A DNA stretch of 39,998 nucleotides from Geobacillus icigianus (GTDB lineage: Bacteria; Bacillota; Bacilli; Bacillales; Anoxybacillaceae): contig NZ_JPYA01000030.1 of the NCBI RefSeq assembly GCF_000750005.1, positions 1 through 39,998 on the forward strand, written 5' to 3'. Shown here piece by piece: positions 8,727 through 16,093 of the stretch. Both the position numbers and the translations under genes were made by a program. Every line of letters starts with the position of its first letter. Within the stretch, counting starts at the first letter, position 1. A model generated the notes under the pieces. It was not told where the DNA came from, ran no database searches, and worked only from the letters and a program-made list of their open reading frames with translations.

Positions 8727-8880
8727 ATTTTGCTACTAACTCTTTTGCATCAAATGCACGCATGACATATTCATAAATTTTTTCTGCTAACATGATATCG
8801 CCGTTGGGAAATTCCAAAATAACGTCATCTTCAAAAATTTCATCCCCTAGCGCGTCGATGCCCCAGTGTTTTATGTGCAT
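8725..8880 (-). CDS. Small YqaI-like phage protein
   Basis: A 51-residue ORF, MHIKHWGIDALGDEIFEDD to AFDAKELVAK. Its ATG is preceded by AAGGGAGG at good spacing. The spacing of Gly-Asp-Glu, an Asp/Gly turn and a C-terminal aromatic helix resembles the short YqaI-type proteins of Bacillus phages, but this is pattern memory only. It sits between the HTH-like gene and the VRR-NUC gene in the same direction. Confidence 0.65.
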   Translation of the reverse strand: MHIKHWGIDALGDEIFEDDVILEFPNGDIMLAEKIYEYVMRAFDAKELVAK

Positions 8881-8896
8881 TATGTTCCTCCCTTCT

Positions 8897-9166
8897 TTAT
8901 ACCCAGTGTTTGTTCAAATTTTTGTAATACTCAAAGAGCCCGCGCTTTTTTAAGTTGTTTAATTTTGAGCGGACGGTGGCTTCTGTTCTGCCGAGCGCCA
9001 TTGCAATTAGCTTTGCGCCGTCCACGTCATAAAACTTGCATAAATACTCAAGATCCGATTCACTGAACGGTTTCCTGTGATTTTTGTGAAACTTCGGATG
9101 ATACTTCATCCGCCCAACGCGGTCGTACTCAATAGGAGCCTCCTTCCGTAACGTATTGCGGCTCAT
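8897..9166 (-). CDS. Small HTH-like DNA-binding phage protein
   Basis: An 89-residue basic protein. Residues about 35-75 (SESDLEYLCKFYDVDGAKLIA, then ALGRTEATVRSKLNNLKKRG) look like a Myb/SANT- or sigma-like helix-turn-helix with TEATVRSKL as recognition helix. The N-terminal 30 residues are rich in Lys, Arg and His. The ATG follows AAGGAGGG. Its 5' leader contains the three-hairpin element. A regulatory role is likely but the target is unknown. Confidence 0.7.
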   Translation of the reverse strand: MSRNTLRKEAPIEYDRVGRMKYHPKFHKNHRKPFSESDLEYLCKFYDVDGAKLIAMALGRTEATVRSKLNNLKKRGLFEYYKNLNKHWV

Positions 9167-9190
9167 TTCGTCCCTCCTTCCTGTTTATTT

Positions 9191-9288
9191 CGATGCGCCA
9201 GTGCGCATCGTCATGACCAGGAACAAACGTGACGGGCGGGGGAGAACCCGATAGTTCCTAGTCATGACGACAGGCACTAGACCTGTCG
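9191..9288. ncRNA. Three abutting hairpins in the phage early leader
   Basis: Hairpin 1 is CGATGCGC/GCGCATCG with a CAGT loop (9191-9210). Hairpin 2 has 14-nt arms 9211-9224 and 9254-9267, perfect apart from one position that can form G-U in RNA. Hairpin 3 is CGACAGG/CCTGTCG with a 7-nt loop (9268-9288). No base separates them. ACCC (9246-9249) in the loop of hairpin 2 can pair with GGGT (9288-9291), giving a possible pseudoknot. There is no ORF over 9167-9322. It could be a structured RNA (minus strand, 5' leader of the HTH-like gene) or a replication origin; the sequence alone does not decide. Confidence 0.5.
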
Positions 9289-9322
9289 GGTATGCGTGTA
9301 GTACAATGGTGGTGTGTGGGGG

Positions 9323-9487
9323 CTAGCGTTGCCGCGCTGGCCGTTTTTCTTGTTGTAGCTCACGCAACCTTTGTTTCATTCGGTACTCAAACACCATGAT
9401 GTGGAACGGATTGTTCCGCATCACCTCACAAACTCTCCGAATCTCTGAAACTTTCATTAAACGAGTAGTGAAGAAACGTACACTCAT
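9323..9487 (-). CDS. Small basic phage protein (54 aa), unknown
   Basis: A 54-residue ORF starting MSVRFFTTRLMKVSEIRRV and ending in an Arg/Lys/Gln-rich helix. Its ATG overlaps the upstream gene's TGA (ATGA), a sign of translational coupling. It is highly basic (many Arg, Lys), compatible with nucleic-acid binding. I recognise no family. Confidence 0.55.
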   Translation of the reverse strand: MSVRFFTTRLMKVSEIRRVCEVMRNNPFHIMVFEYRMKQRLRELQQEKRPARQR

Positions 9488-9750
9488 CACTCATTCCCCT
9501 TTCTTGCTACAACTGCAATATCAATCCCTTTCTCACGCAGCGTTTCCACGATTTTCACCAATTCATCGTGCCGTTCTTTCCGTTTGATAAGCTCGTCCAA
9601 ATCTCGCTTGCAGCGAAGGAATTCCTCCGCCCATTTCTCTGCTTCGTCAAAGCGACCGTGTATCAATTCCAACCTTGCTTGTAATAAACACAATACGCCG
9701 AAATTGACCAGCTTCTTCGCCAAGTGACGGTCTTTTTCTAATACGTTCAT
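9487..9750 (-). CDS. Phage early protein (87 aa), alpha-helical, unknown
   Basis: An 87-residue protein, almost wholly helical and charged, with a likely coiled coil over residues 35-75 (EKWAEEFLRCKRDLDELIKR onward). It overlaps both neighbours by ATGA-type junctions, so it belongs to a tightly coupled early operon. No known domain is visible. Confidence 0.6.
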   Translation of the reverse strand: MNVLEKDRHLAKKLVNFGVLCLLQARLELIHGRFDEAEKWAEEFLRCKRDLDELIKRKERHDELVKIVETLREKGIDIAVVARKGNE

Positions 9751-10043
9751 TGCTTCATCTCCTCTCGGAGTCGAAGCCCGAACCGTTCAGGATACTTCTT
9801 GATTGCTTCAAGCACCGTTCCTAACGTCACAACGTTTTCGTGCAGTAACCCTTTATCGTCATCGAATGTTACTTCCGTAATAATGTTGCGATCCAAATCC
9901 AACACACTCACAACGTATAGTGGTGGTACAGCGTCAAATTCCAAAATGGACGATTGAATGATTTGCGGTTGTTTATAGAGCGCATTTACATGGTTACGTA
10001 CAAACACCGGAAGCTCATCGAACGAGATACGTTTAATTTTCAT
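9747..10043 (-). CDS. Phage early protein (98 aa), unknown
   Basis: A 98-residue protein with an N-terminal helix (ELPVFVRNHVNALY) and a beta-rich middle (PPLYVVSVLDLDRNIITEVTF). The ATG lies behind GGGGGAT and overlaps the preceding 61-residue gene by 11 nt. I do not recognise it. Confidence 0.6.
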   Translation of the reverse strand: MKIKRISFDELPVFVRNHVNALYKQPQIIQSSILEFDAVPPLYVVSVLDLDRNIITEVTFDDDKGLLHENVVTLGTVLEAIKKYPERFGLRLREEMKQ

Positions 10044-10218
10044 TGTTATCCCCCTTCATTTCTTGCTCTTTCTGCTTTCTGCGCTTTTCATTTTCCTTGA
10101 CCATCCGAATATAAATTTCGATAAAGTTATCTAGCGCTTCTTTTGACGGTTCTTTCCGTTCGCCCACGCACCGCACTACTACTTCCTGCGGTCTTCTTGT
10201 TCTTTTTTGCTTTCTCAT
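10033..10218 (-). CDS. Small highly charged phage protein (61 aa)
   Basis: The 61-residue reading starting MRKQKRTRRPQEVVV is preferred because AAAGGAGATGG stands just upstream of its ATG. An in-frame GTG at 10296 also has a partial ribosome binding site. The protein has a basic N-terminus and a C-terminal helix of Lys/Glu repeats. Its Shine-Dalgarno sequence lies inside a 7-bp hairpin (10225-10244). Function unknown. Confidence 0.55.
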   Translation of the reverse strand: MRKQKRTRRPQEVVVRCVGERKEPSKEALDNFIEIYIRMVKENEKRRKQKEQEMKGDNNEN

Positions 10219-10224
10219 GCTGAC

Positions 10225-10244
10225 CATCTCCTTTGTAGGAGATG
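10225..10244 (-). promoter_or_regulatory. Hairpin enclosing the RBS of the 61-aa gene
   Basis: CATCTCC (10225-10231) and GGAGATG (10238-10244) form a perfect 7-bp inverted repeat with a 6-nt loop. In the minus-strand mRNA the arm covering 10225-10231 reads GGAGATG and is the Shine-Dalgarno sequence of the gene starting at 10218, so folding would block initiation. Confidence 0.45.
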
Positions 10245-10302
10245 TATGCAAAGAAACGATGTGTACAGCCTTGCGAGTCACCGACAAATTATACACACCA
10301 CC

Positions 10303-10521
10303 TTATGCGGTTTTTCCTTTAGACCCGTCCGACGCAAACAGATACTCTAAATCAAGGTCTGGAAAGAATTCCTTCTTGATCTTCAGCGCCTCGTCGTAAT
10401 AAAACCGGAACTTCCCGTTTATCTTGTCGCTTACTGTTGAGCGCCGGACATTCAACAACTCGGCAATATCCTTCACCATTACTCCCCTCCGGGCCATTTC
10501 TGCCTTAAGGTTTTTATACAA
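10303..10521 (-). CDS. Cro-like XRE-family regulator
   Basis: A 72-residue protein with a Cro/CI-type HTH: VMVKDIAELLNVRRSTVSDKING (about 14-36), with NVRRSTVSDKI as recognition segment. It starts at a TTG 7-8 nt behind AGGAGGTGG. It is the first gene of the leftward early operon, driven by the promoter at 10576-10604. Position opposite the CI-type repressor marks it as the Cro or an early-gene switch protein. It very likely binds the same five operators. Confidence 0.82.
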   Translation of the reverse strand: MYKNLKAEMARRGVMVKDIAELLNVRRSTVSDKINGKFRFYYDEALKIKKEFFPDLDLEYLFASDGSKGKTA

Positions 10522-10575
10522 TGTTTTTCCACCTCCTGTTTATCGATTGAACGCAATTTCGTTCGATTTAACTTT

Positions 10576-10604
10576 AATATAAACGCATTTTCGTTCAAGG
10601 TCAA
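10576..10604 (-). promoter_or_regulatory. Leftward early promoter (cro side)
   Basis: On the minus strand TTGACC (10604-10599) and TATATT (10581-10576) are separated by exactly 17 nt. Operator 2 lies almost wholly in the spacer, and operator 1 lies in the downstream leader, so a bound repressor would block initiation. Confidence 0.75.
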
Positions 10605-10651
10605 TAGATTTTTCATAAAAAATGAACAAAATTTCGTTACATCCACTTCAC

Positions 10652-10680
10652 TTGAACGAAATTTCGTGCTAGATTATAAG
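10652..10680 (+). promoter_or_regulatory. Repressor promoter
   Basis: TTGAAC (10652-10657), 17-nt spacer, TATAAG (10675-10680). Operator 4 covers the -35 box and spacer start and operator 5 covers the start-site region, which suggests autoregulation of the repressor. Confidence 0.7.
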
Positions 10681-10723
10681 TGTACGCTTTTTCGTACATA
10701 CTTAATTAAAGGAGGTGATAGAA

Positions 10724-11401
10724 GTGACAAAAGAAGAGATTGTTGAACATCTAATGAAGAAAGCTGGATACAGCAGCCGGAGACAATTTGCAGAAGCCAT
10801 CGGCATTCCACCTACCACTCTCAATTCCATGCTGACAAGAGGATTGGGGAAAGCCTCAATTGATAATGTCCTAAAAGTGTGCAAGGGGCTGGGTATTACG
10901 GTGGAAGAGCTTGAGATGATGGAGGCAAACGGATGGTCAGAGCCAAGACGCGATCAAAACAAACCACATTCTATTAAACTAGAACTTCCTTTATACGGAA
11001 GTATCGCGGCTGGCGCGCTTTCGACTGTTGATCCAGTCACTAAAGACAATGTGGAGTATATAGCTTTGCCGAAGCACATGTTAGGGAAATATTCGGACAG
11101 CAAAGATTTGTTCGCCTTAAAGGTGAACGGCGAAAGCATGAACAAAATAATCCCTAACGGATCGTATGTTGTTTGCAAGCCCATCGAGATAGGGGAACTG
11201 AAAGAAGACGACATCGTCATTTTTAGCCACGATAATGAATACTCGATGAAACGATTCAGGAAAGATGAAGATAATCGATTGTTGATCTTTAGCCCTGAAT
11301 CAACCTTCAAAAAGTATCATGATATTGTCGTTCCATATGACACAGTTAATGATCTTAAAATCTATGCTAAAGTCATATGGTATGCCGTATTATTAGATTG
11401 A
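10724..11401 (+). CDS. CI/LexA-type phage repressor with S24 peptidase domain
   Basis: A 225-residue repressor. The N-terminal HTH is SRRQFAEAIGIPPTTLNSML. The C-terminal S24 peptidase domain has an Ala-Gly cleavage site (IAAGAL, about 94-99), catalytic Ser in NGESM (Ser138) and Lys in YSMKRF (Lys176). RecA-stimulated self-cleavage is therefore expected, linking induction to DNA damage. The start chosen is GTG at 10724, since AAAGGAGG at 10708-10715 is too close to serve the in-frame GTG at 10715. It is divergent from the Cro-like gene. Confidence 0.9.
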   Translation: MTKEEIVEHLMKKAGYSSRRQFAEAIGIPPTTLNSMLTRGLGKASIDNVLKVCKGLGITVEELEMMEANGWSEPRRDQNKPHSIKLELPLYGSIAAGALSTVDPVTKDNVEYIALPKHMLGKYSDSKDLFALKVNGESMNKIIPNGSYVVCKPIEIGELKEDDIVIFSHDNEYSMKRFRKDEDNRLLIFSPESTFKKYHDIVVPYDTVNDLKIYAKVIWYAVLLD

Positions 11402-11402
11402 G

Positions 11403-11418
11403 TCTTTAGCGCTAAAGA
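11403..11418. repeat. 16-bp perfect palindrome after the repressor gene
   Basis: TCTTTAGCGCTAAAGA begins two bases after the repressor stop codon. It has no loop, so it is more like a protein-binding site than a terminator. It lies just before a true terminator. Confidence 0.45.
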
Positions 11419-11428
11419 TTTAATCAGG

Positions 11429-11452
11429 GCGGGCGACGGCTCGCCCGTTTTT
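11429..11452 (+). terminator. Intrinsic terminator after the repressor gene
   Basis: CGGGCGA (11430-11436), loop CGGC, TCGCCCG (11441-11447), then TTTTT. It separates repressor and integrase transcription. Confidence 0.8.
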
Positions 11453-11470
11453 GTTAAGGGGGATTATCCG

Positions 11471-12859
11471 ATGAAAGTCGCCATTTATGTTCGGGTCAGT
11501 ACAGACGAGCAAGCGAAAGAGGGGTTTTCGATCCCCGCACAACGCGAACGGCTTCGTGCGTTTTGTGCAAGCCAAGGTTGGGAGATTGTGCAGGAGTACA
11601 TCGAAGAAGGTTGGTCTGCAAAGGATTTAGATCGCCCGCAAATGCAACGGTTGCTTAAAGACATAAAGAAAGGAAATATCGATATTGTACTAGTTTACCG
11701 GTTAGACCGATTAACAAGGTCTGTATTGGACTTGTATTTGTTGCTTCAGACGTTTGAAAAGCACAATGTAGCGTTTCGTTCAGCGACCGAGGTATATGAC
11801 ACTTCCACAGCGATGGGGAGGCTATTCATCACGCTTGTCGCCGCGCTGGCGCAATGGGAGCGTGAAAACCTTGCTGAGCGCGTAAAGTTCGGCATCGAGC
11901 AAATGATCGATGAGGGAAAAAAACCTGGAGGGCACTCTCCGTATGGATATAAATTCGATAAAGATTTTAATTGTACGATTATCGAGGAAGAAGCGGACGT
12001 TGTTCGGATGATTTACCGCATGTATTGCGACGGATACGGCTACCGAAGCATCGCGGATCGGCTGAATGAACTAAGGGTTAAGCCGCGAATCGCAAAAGAG
12101 TGGAATCACAATTCTGTGCGCGACATTTTGACGAATGACATTTACATCGGTACGTATCGATGGGGAGATAAGGTTGTCCCTAACAATCACCCGCCAATTA
12201 TTAGCGAAACGCTATTTAAAAAAGCACAGAAGGAAAAAGAAAAAAGAGGAGTGGATCGGAAAAGAGTGGGGAAGTTCCTTTTTACCGGTCTTTTACAATG
12301 CGGGAATTGTGGTGGACATAAAATGCAGGGGTCTTTCGATAAACGTGAACAGAAAACATACTACCGCTGTACAAAATGCCATCGAATTACGAACGAAAAA
12401 AACATTTTAGAGCCCTTGCTCGATGAAATTCAGCTGCTTATCACCTCGAAAGAGTATTTTATGTCCAAGTTTTCTGACCGATACGACCAGCAGGAAGTGG
12501 TCGACGTCTCCGCTCTAACAAAGGAGCTGGAGAAAATAAAAAGGCAGAAAGAAAAATGGTACGATTTGTATATGGACGATCGCAATCCGATCCCAAAAGA
12601 GGAACTGTTTGCAAAAATCAATGAATTAAACAAGAAAGAAGAAGAAATTTATAGCAAGTTGAGCGAGGTTGAGGAGGATAAAGAGCCCGTTGAGGAGAAA
12701 TATAATCGATTAAGCAAGATGATCGATTTTAAACAGCAATTTGAACAAGCGAACGATTTCACTAAAAAAGAACTGCTATTTAGCATTTTCGAAAAGATCG
12801 TGATATACAGGGAAAAAGGGAAACTCAAGAAGATTACTCTTGATTACACCCTAAAATAA
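11471..12859 (+). CDS. Large serine integrase
   Basis: A 462-residue phage site-specific recombinase. The resolvase domain has nucleophile Ser10 in YVRVSTDEQ and RLDRLTRS (77-84). A recombinase domain (about 155-260) includes GGHSPYGYK, then a zinc ribbon with CGNC and CTKC (about 277-310) and a long coiled coil (about 345-440) of the kind that controls integration versus excision. The ATG follows AAGGGGG. It is the last phage gene: host coding sequence begins within about 30 bp of its stop, so the attachment site is adjacent. Excision would need a separate directionality factor, which I cannot identify here. Confidence 0.93.
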   Translation: MKVAIYVRVSTDEQAKEGFSIPAQRERLRAFCASQGWEIVQEYIEEGWSAKDLDRPQMQRLLKDIKKGNIDIVLVYRLDRLTRSVLDLYLLLQTFEKHNVAFRSATEVYDTSTAMGRLFITLVAALAQWERENLAERVKFGIEQMIDEGKKPGGHSPYGYKFDKDFNCTIIEEEADVVRMIYRMYCDGYGYRSIADRLNELRVKPRIAKEWNHNSVRDILTNDIYIGTYRWGDKVVPNNHPPIISETLFKKAQKEKEKRGVDRKRVGKFLFTGLLQCGNCGGHKMQGSFDKREQKTYYRCTKCHRITNEKNILEPLLDEIQLLITSKEYFMSKFSDRYDQQEVVDVSALTKELEKIKRQKEKWYDLYMDDRNPIPKEELFAKINELNKKEEEIYSKLSEVEEDKEPVEEKYNRLSKMIDFKQQFEQANDFTKKELLFSIFEKIVIYREKGKLKKITLDYTLK

Positions 12860-12900
12860 GCTGAACCTGCGTAAAAGTTAAGGTTAGGCAACTCACGCAA
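12860..12900. other. Prophage-host junction (predicted attachment site)
   Basis: The integrase ends at 12859. The reading frame of the host substrate-binding protein is open from 12865, and protein that fits the family (QLTQTDGTFLVSR) starts about 12889. The crossover dinucleotide cannot be located without the other prophage end, which lies left of position 1. Confidence 0.6.
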
Positions 12901-13563
12901 ACTGACGGCACGTTTCTCGTTTCTCGCAAAAAAATCGACCACTTTACGTGGGAGATGTTGAAAGGAAGCACGTTCCTCGGCCAGCGGAAAGGCGGCATGC
13001 CGCAGATGGTCGGCGAATTTGTGTTGAAACAACACGGCATTGATCCGCATCAAGACTTGAAGCTCATTCAAAACGTCGATTTCGCCAACATCGCCAACGC
13101 GTTTGCGAGCGGGACCGGCGATTTCGTCCAGCTGTTTGAACCGACCGCGAGCATTTTTGAGCAAGAAGGAAAAGGCTACATCGTCGCTTCCTTTGGCACG
13201 GAGTCCGGGCGCGTCCCGTACACATCGTACATGGCAAAGCAAAGCTATATAAAAGCGAACAAAGACGTCATTGAAAAATTTACGCGCGCCATCTACAAAG
13301 CCCAGCAATGGGTCGCATCGCACAGCGCCTCGGACATCGCGAAAGCCATTCAGCCGTATTTCAAAGACACGGATTTGGCCCTCATCGAAAAAGTGGTTGA
13401 TCGCTACAAAAGCCAAGGCACCTACGCGACCGATCCGATTTTGGATGAAGACGAATGGAACCACTTGCAAACGATCATGGATGAAGCCGGTGAGCTGCCA
13501 AAACGCATCGATCTCGAAACGCTGGTGGATTCATCGTTTGCCAAAAAAGCGATGAATGAGTAA
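12889..13563 (+). pseudogene. ytlA: 3' part of ABC transporter substrate-binding protein, split by the prophage
   Basis: About 224 residues of a NMT1/SsuA/TauA-type periplasmic-binding lipoprotein without signal peptide or first lobe. Visible are QLTQTDGTFLVSRKK, the KGGMPQMVGEFVLKQHGID segment and a C-terminal helical part ending KKAMNE. An internal ATG at 12955 exists but would give a domain fragment. It is followed directly by ATPase and permease genes, as in the ytlA-ytlC-ytlD order I recall from B. subtilis. The 5' half should lie beyond the left prophage end. The substrate is unknown; nitrate, sulfonate or thiamine precursor types share this fold. Confidence 0.75.
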
Positions 13564-13572
13564 CGAAAGCGG

Positions 13573-14403
13573 GTGAATCGGATGTTTCTTGCCATCGACC
13601 GCCTCTCGCACACGTATTTTACGAAAACGACCGCCGTCACCGCGCTCGATCAAGTGTCGCTGTCCGTCGAGAAAGGAGAGTTCGTCTCCTTTCTCGGCCC
13701 CAGCGGCTGCGGCAAAACGACGTTGTTGTCGATCATCGCCGGACTGATTGAGCCGACGGAAGGATCGGTCTGCATCGACGGCGAGCTGCTTTGGCCGCGG
13801 GAAGCAAACGCCGCTATGGCGCGCCGGGCGGGCGGAGCGGATTCACCGATCCGCCGCGCGGTCGGCTACATGCTTCAGCAAGACTACTTGTTTCCGTGGA
13901 AAACGATCGAAGAAAACATCTTGCTCGGCCTTAACATCACGGGGACGTTGACGCCGGAAACGAAAGAGCGCGCGCTCGCCCTGCTTACTGAGATCGGCCT
14001 TGGCGGCGTGGAATCGTATGATCCGAATCAGCTGTCCGGCGGCATGCGCCAGCGCGCAGCGCTTGTGCGCACGTTGGCGACCGACCCGAAGCTGTTGCTG
14101 CTCGATGAGCCGTTTTCCGCCCTTGACCAACAGACGAAACTGAAACTGGAGGAACTTGTCTGGAAAACGTTGCAGCAATACGGAAAAACAGCGGTGCTCG
14201 TCACGCACGACATCGAGGAAGCCATCGCCATGAGCGACCGCATTTTCTTGTTTTCGCCGCGGCCAGGGCGCCTCGTGCGGACGTTTCTCATTCCTGATGA
14301 ATTGCGGCGCTGCTCGCCGCTTTCCGCCCGCCAGCATCCGGCGTTTTCCGCGTTGTTTCAATCCATTTGGAAGGAGATGGAGTCGCTTGAATCCGGTCAA
14401 TAA
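13573..14403 (+). CDS. ytlC: ABC transporter ATP-binding protein (SsuB/TauB type)
   Basis: A 276-residue ABC ATPase, 9 nt after the substrate-binding gene. Walker [10 protein letters not shown] (about 42-50), Q-loop in [12 protein letters not shown], signature LSGGMRQR, Walker [13 protein letters not shown] and the H-loop VTHDIEEA are all intact. GTG at 13573 and ATG at 13582 are both possible starts; GGGTGA lies just before the ATG. It would energise uptake through the permease encoded next. With its binding protein interrupted, the system may be idle in the lysogen. Confidence 0.9.
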   Translation: MNRMFLAIDRLSHTYFTKTTAVTALDQVSLSVEKGEFVSFLGPSGCGKTTLLSIIAGLIEPTEGSVCIDGELLWPREANAAMARRAGGADSPIRRAVGYMLQQDYLFPWKTIEENILLGLNITGTLTPETKERALALLTEIGLGGVESYDPNQLSGGMRQRAALVRTLATDPKLLLLDEPFSALDQQTKLKLEELVWKTLQQYGKTAVLVTHDIEEAIAMSDRIFLFSPRPGRLVRTFLIPDELRRCSPLSARQHPAFSALFQSIWKEMESLESGQ

Positions 14404-15196
14404 TCGCATCAACGCATTGCATGACGCCTATCTGGCCGCACTCCGCAAAGAGCGGCGCGTGATCCGCCTTTGGCAAGCCGCGCTCCTTGTCGCCTTTTTC
14501 GCCGTCTGGGAAGCGGCGAGCCGCTTTCATTGGGTCGATCCGCTCTTGTTCAGCTCTCCGTCCGCCATTTTCAAGCTGTTCTTGGAAAAAATCGGCGATC
14601 ACTCTCTTCTCACGCATACGTGGGCGACTTTGTTTGAAACGATGCTCGGGTTTGTCATCGGCACGGCCGGCGGCGCGCTGATCGGCGCGTTGCTTTGGTG
14701 GTTTCCGCGCCTCGCCAAAACGCTCGACCCGTATTTAGTCGTCTTTAACGCCATGCCGAAAGTCGCACTTGGGCCGATGTTGATCGTCGCCCTCGGGCCG
14801 GGGTTTACCTCGATTATCGCCATGGGGGTCGTCATTTCGATCATCATTACGACGATTGTCGTTTATGCGTCGTTTCAAGAAGTCGACCCGAACTATATGA
14901 AAGTGTTGCGGACGTTCGGCGCCACCCGCTACCAATGTTTCAAAGAAGCGGTGCTGCCGGCGTCGTTTCCGGCCATCATTTCCACGTTGAAAGTGAACGT
15001 CGGCCTCGCTTGGGTCGGCGTCATCACCGGCGAATTTCTCGTCTCGAAACAAGGGCTCGGGTATTTGATCATTTACGGGTTTCAAGTGTTCAATTTCACC
15101 CTCGTCCTCATGAGCCTGCTCATTGTCGCCTTGCTGTCGACCGTAATGTACCAGCTTGTCGCCTTGATCGAGAAAAAATGGGGCAGCCGCCGCTAG
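14387..15196 (+). CDS. ytlD: ABC transporter permease (SsuC/TauC type)
   Basis: A 269-residue BPD-transporter inner membrane protein with about six hydrophobic segments. The cytoplasmic EAA loop is visible as [23 protein letters not shown], and [16 protein letters not shown] follows as in SsuC/TauC proteins. The preferred start is TTG at 14387, behind AAGGAGATGG; a longer frame from 14297 would run far into the ATPase gene. The gene overlaps the ATPase 3' end by 17 nt. Confidence 0.88.
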   Translation: MNPVNNRINALHDAYLAALRKERRVIRLWQAALLVAFFAVWEAASRFHWVDPLLFSSPSAIFKLFLEKIGDHSLLTHTWATLFETMLGFVIGTAGGALIGALLWWFPRLAKTLDPYLVVFNAMPKVALGPMLIVALGPGFTSIIAMGVVISIIITTIVVYASFQEVDPNYMKVLRTFGATRYQCFKEAVLPASFPAIISTLKVNVGLAWVGVITGEFLVSKQGLGYLIIYGFQVFNFTLVLMSLLIVALLSTVMYQLVALIEKKWGSRR

Positions 15197-15199
15197 CGG

Positions 15200-15229
15200 G
15201 AGGCGCACGCCAAGGCTTGGCGCCTCTTT
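15200..15229 (+). terminator. Probable terminator of the ABC operon
   Basis: GAGGCGC (15200-15206) pairs with GCGCCTC (15220-15226), followed by TTT. An inner CGCCAAG/CTTGGCG repeat offers an alternative fold. Confidence 0.5.
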
Positions 15230-15247
15230 CATCGGCGGCGCGCCTAA

Positions 15248-15345
15248 CAAGCTGGTGAAAAACCGCTGTTTTCCATTGAGCAATAGGTGAACGTGTGAAA
15301 ATGCTAAAGGATTCTCTGTTTGAGAAACGAGACGGAGAAGCGCCC
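15248..15345 (+). mobile_element. MITE-like element, copy 1 (decayed 3' end)
   Basis: Starts AGCTGGTGAAAAACCGCTG, then CCATTGAGCAAT and an internal GTTTGAGAAACGAGA shared with the copy at 22706. No good 3' terminal repeat is found. The remaining gene-free sequence to 15563 holds the 18-bp repeats at 15357 and 15413 and G+C-rich inverted repeats, but no gene. Confidence 0.55.
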
Positions 15346-15356
15346 TTCTTCCATCA

Positions 15357-15430
15357 CAGAGATCCTAACGCCGCCTCGGCGTGTCGTTGTTTTTGTGATT
15401 CCCAGTACCCTTCAGAGATCCTAACGCCGC
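15357..15430. repeat. Two 18-bp direct repeats
   Basis: CAGAGATCCTAACGCCGC occurs at 15357-15374 and 15413-15430. Each is followed by a short inverted repeat. Origin unknown; possibly duplicated debris at the end of the MITE-like copy. Confidence 0.5.
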
Positions 15431-15563
15431 AAAGCGAGCGTTCGCTCGGCATTGGCGGTGTCGCTCGACTCGGTCCGCCAGCGTGCGGCAACAGAACCGG
15501 TTTCGCTGGCGCTTGAAACGCGGGACGGCAACATCCCGTTCGCCGGCGACGGATCGGCCGCCC

Positions 15564-16031
15564 TCAACCAATCCACCCGCGCCGGTTAATTTCCGCAAGC
15601 GCCAACGGAAGCACCTCATCCTTCATAAGATAGCTAAACCGCTGATCGGCGCGGATCGGATCCGGCAGCGCCTCAAGCAACACCGGGCCGTTCGTCTCCG
15701 CATAGGACCTCCGCTCCGCAAGGCTGGCGATCTCAGCGAAATAAATGTTTTTCACGATATCTGGCTCGACCTCGTATTGACCGATGTATTCGAGCCGACC
15801 GACGATTCCGCCCGTTTCTTCCTTCACCTCGCGAACCGCGGCAGCCGCGGCGGTTTCCCCGCGTTCCACTTTGCCTCCGGGAAACTCAAGCCCCCGGCGC
15901 GGATGATCCGTCAGCAACCACTGACCTTGGTAGCGGCAAATGACCCACACATGCCCGGGGGCCGAGGAAAACGGATGGTCCGCAAAGGCCAGCCGGACGC
16001 GATACCCGTAATAATCGCGAAATTCATGCAT
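15564..16031 (-). CDS. ytkD: Nudix hydrolase YtkD (nucleoside triphosphatase)
   Basis: A 155-residue Nudix protein closely resembling B. subtilis YtkD, a MutT-like enzyme that hydrolyses (8-oxo)dGTP and related triphosphates. The Nudix box runs from Gly53 to Gly74 (GKVERGE then REVKEETG). Family-specific segments [16 protein letters not shown] and the end [13 protein letters not shown] are present. Its position next to the ABC genes and upstream of dps/luxS matches the gene order I recall in Bacillus. Confidence 0.88.
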   Translation of the reverse strand: MHEFRDYYGYRVRLAFADHPFSSAPGHVWVICRYQGQWLLTDHPRRGLEFPGGKVERGETAAAAAVREVKEETGGIVGRLEYIGQYEVEPDIVKNIYFAEIASLAERRSYAETNGPVLLEALPDPIRADQRFSYLMKDEVLPLALAEINRRGWIG

Positions 16032-16055
16032 CGGACTCGCCCCTTTCCCCTCCCC

Positions 16056-16061
16056 ATTATA
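16056..16061 (-). promoter_or_regulatory. Candidate -10 box for ytkD
   Basis: TATAAT on the minus strand, 25 nt before the ytkD start codon and directly after a terminator. The -35 region is poor, so this is tentative. Confidence 0.4.
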
Positions 16062-16064
16062 CCG

Positions 16065-16093
16065 AAAAAAGCCGCCCCGTCTGCGGCTTTTTT
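16065..16093. terminator. Bidirectional intrinsic terminator between the 112-aa gene and ytkD
   Basis: GCCGC (16071-16075) and GCGGC (16083-16087) flanked by six A and six T, so it works on either strand. It ends transcription of the upstream 112-residue gene. Confidence 0.75.

Larger units (their letters stand above)
10549..10697. promoter_or_regulatory. Lysogeny switch: five related operators
   Basis: Five copies of a 16-bp palindrome, consensus GAACGAAATTTCGTTC, lie at 10549-10564, 10581-10596, 10624-10639, 10654-10669 and 10682-10697. Centres are 32, 43, 30 and 28 bp apart. The second sits in the spacer of the leftward promoter; the fourth overlaps the -35 box and spacer of the rightward promoter. 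This is the expected design for competition between the Cro-like protein and the CI-type repressor. The arms are farther apart than in a Bacillus LexA box. Confidence 0.8.

Noticed and set aside
9191..9288. Hammerhead ribozyme
   Set aside because: The conserved CUGAUGA and GAAA core segments are not present on either strand.
10549..10697. LexA/SOS boxes
   Set aside because: Arms GAAC and GTTC are separated by 8 bases rather than the 4 of the Bacillus LexA box, and the sites flank phage regulator genes.
12844..13470. 208-residue minus-strand ORF over the split binding-protein gene
   Set aside because: The plus-strand frame matches the substrate-binding family; the other is a shadow.
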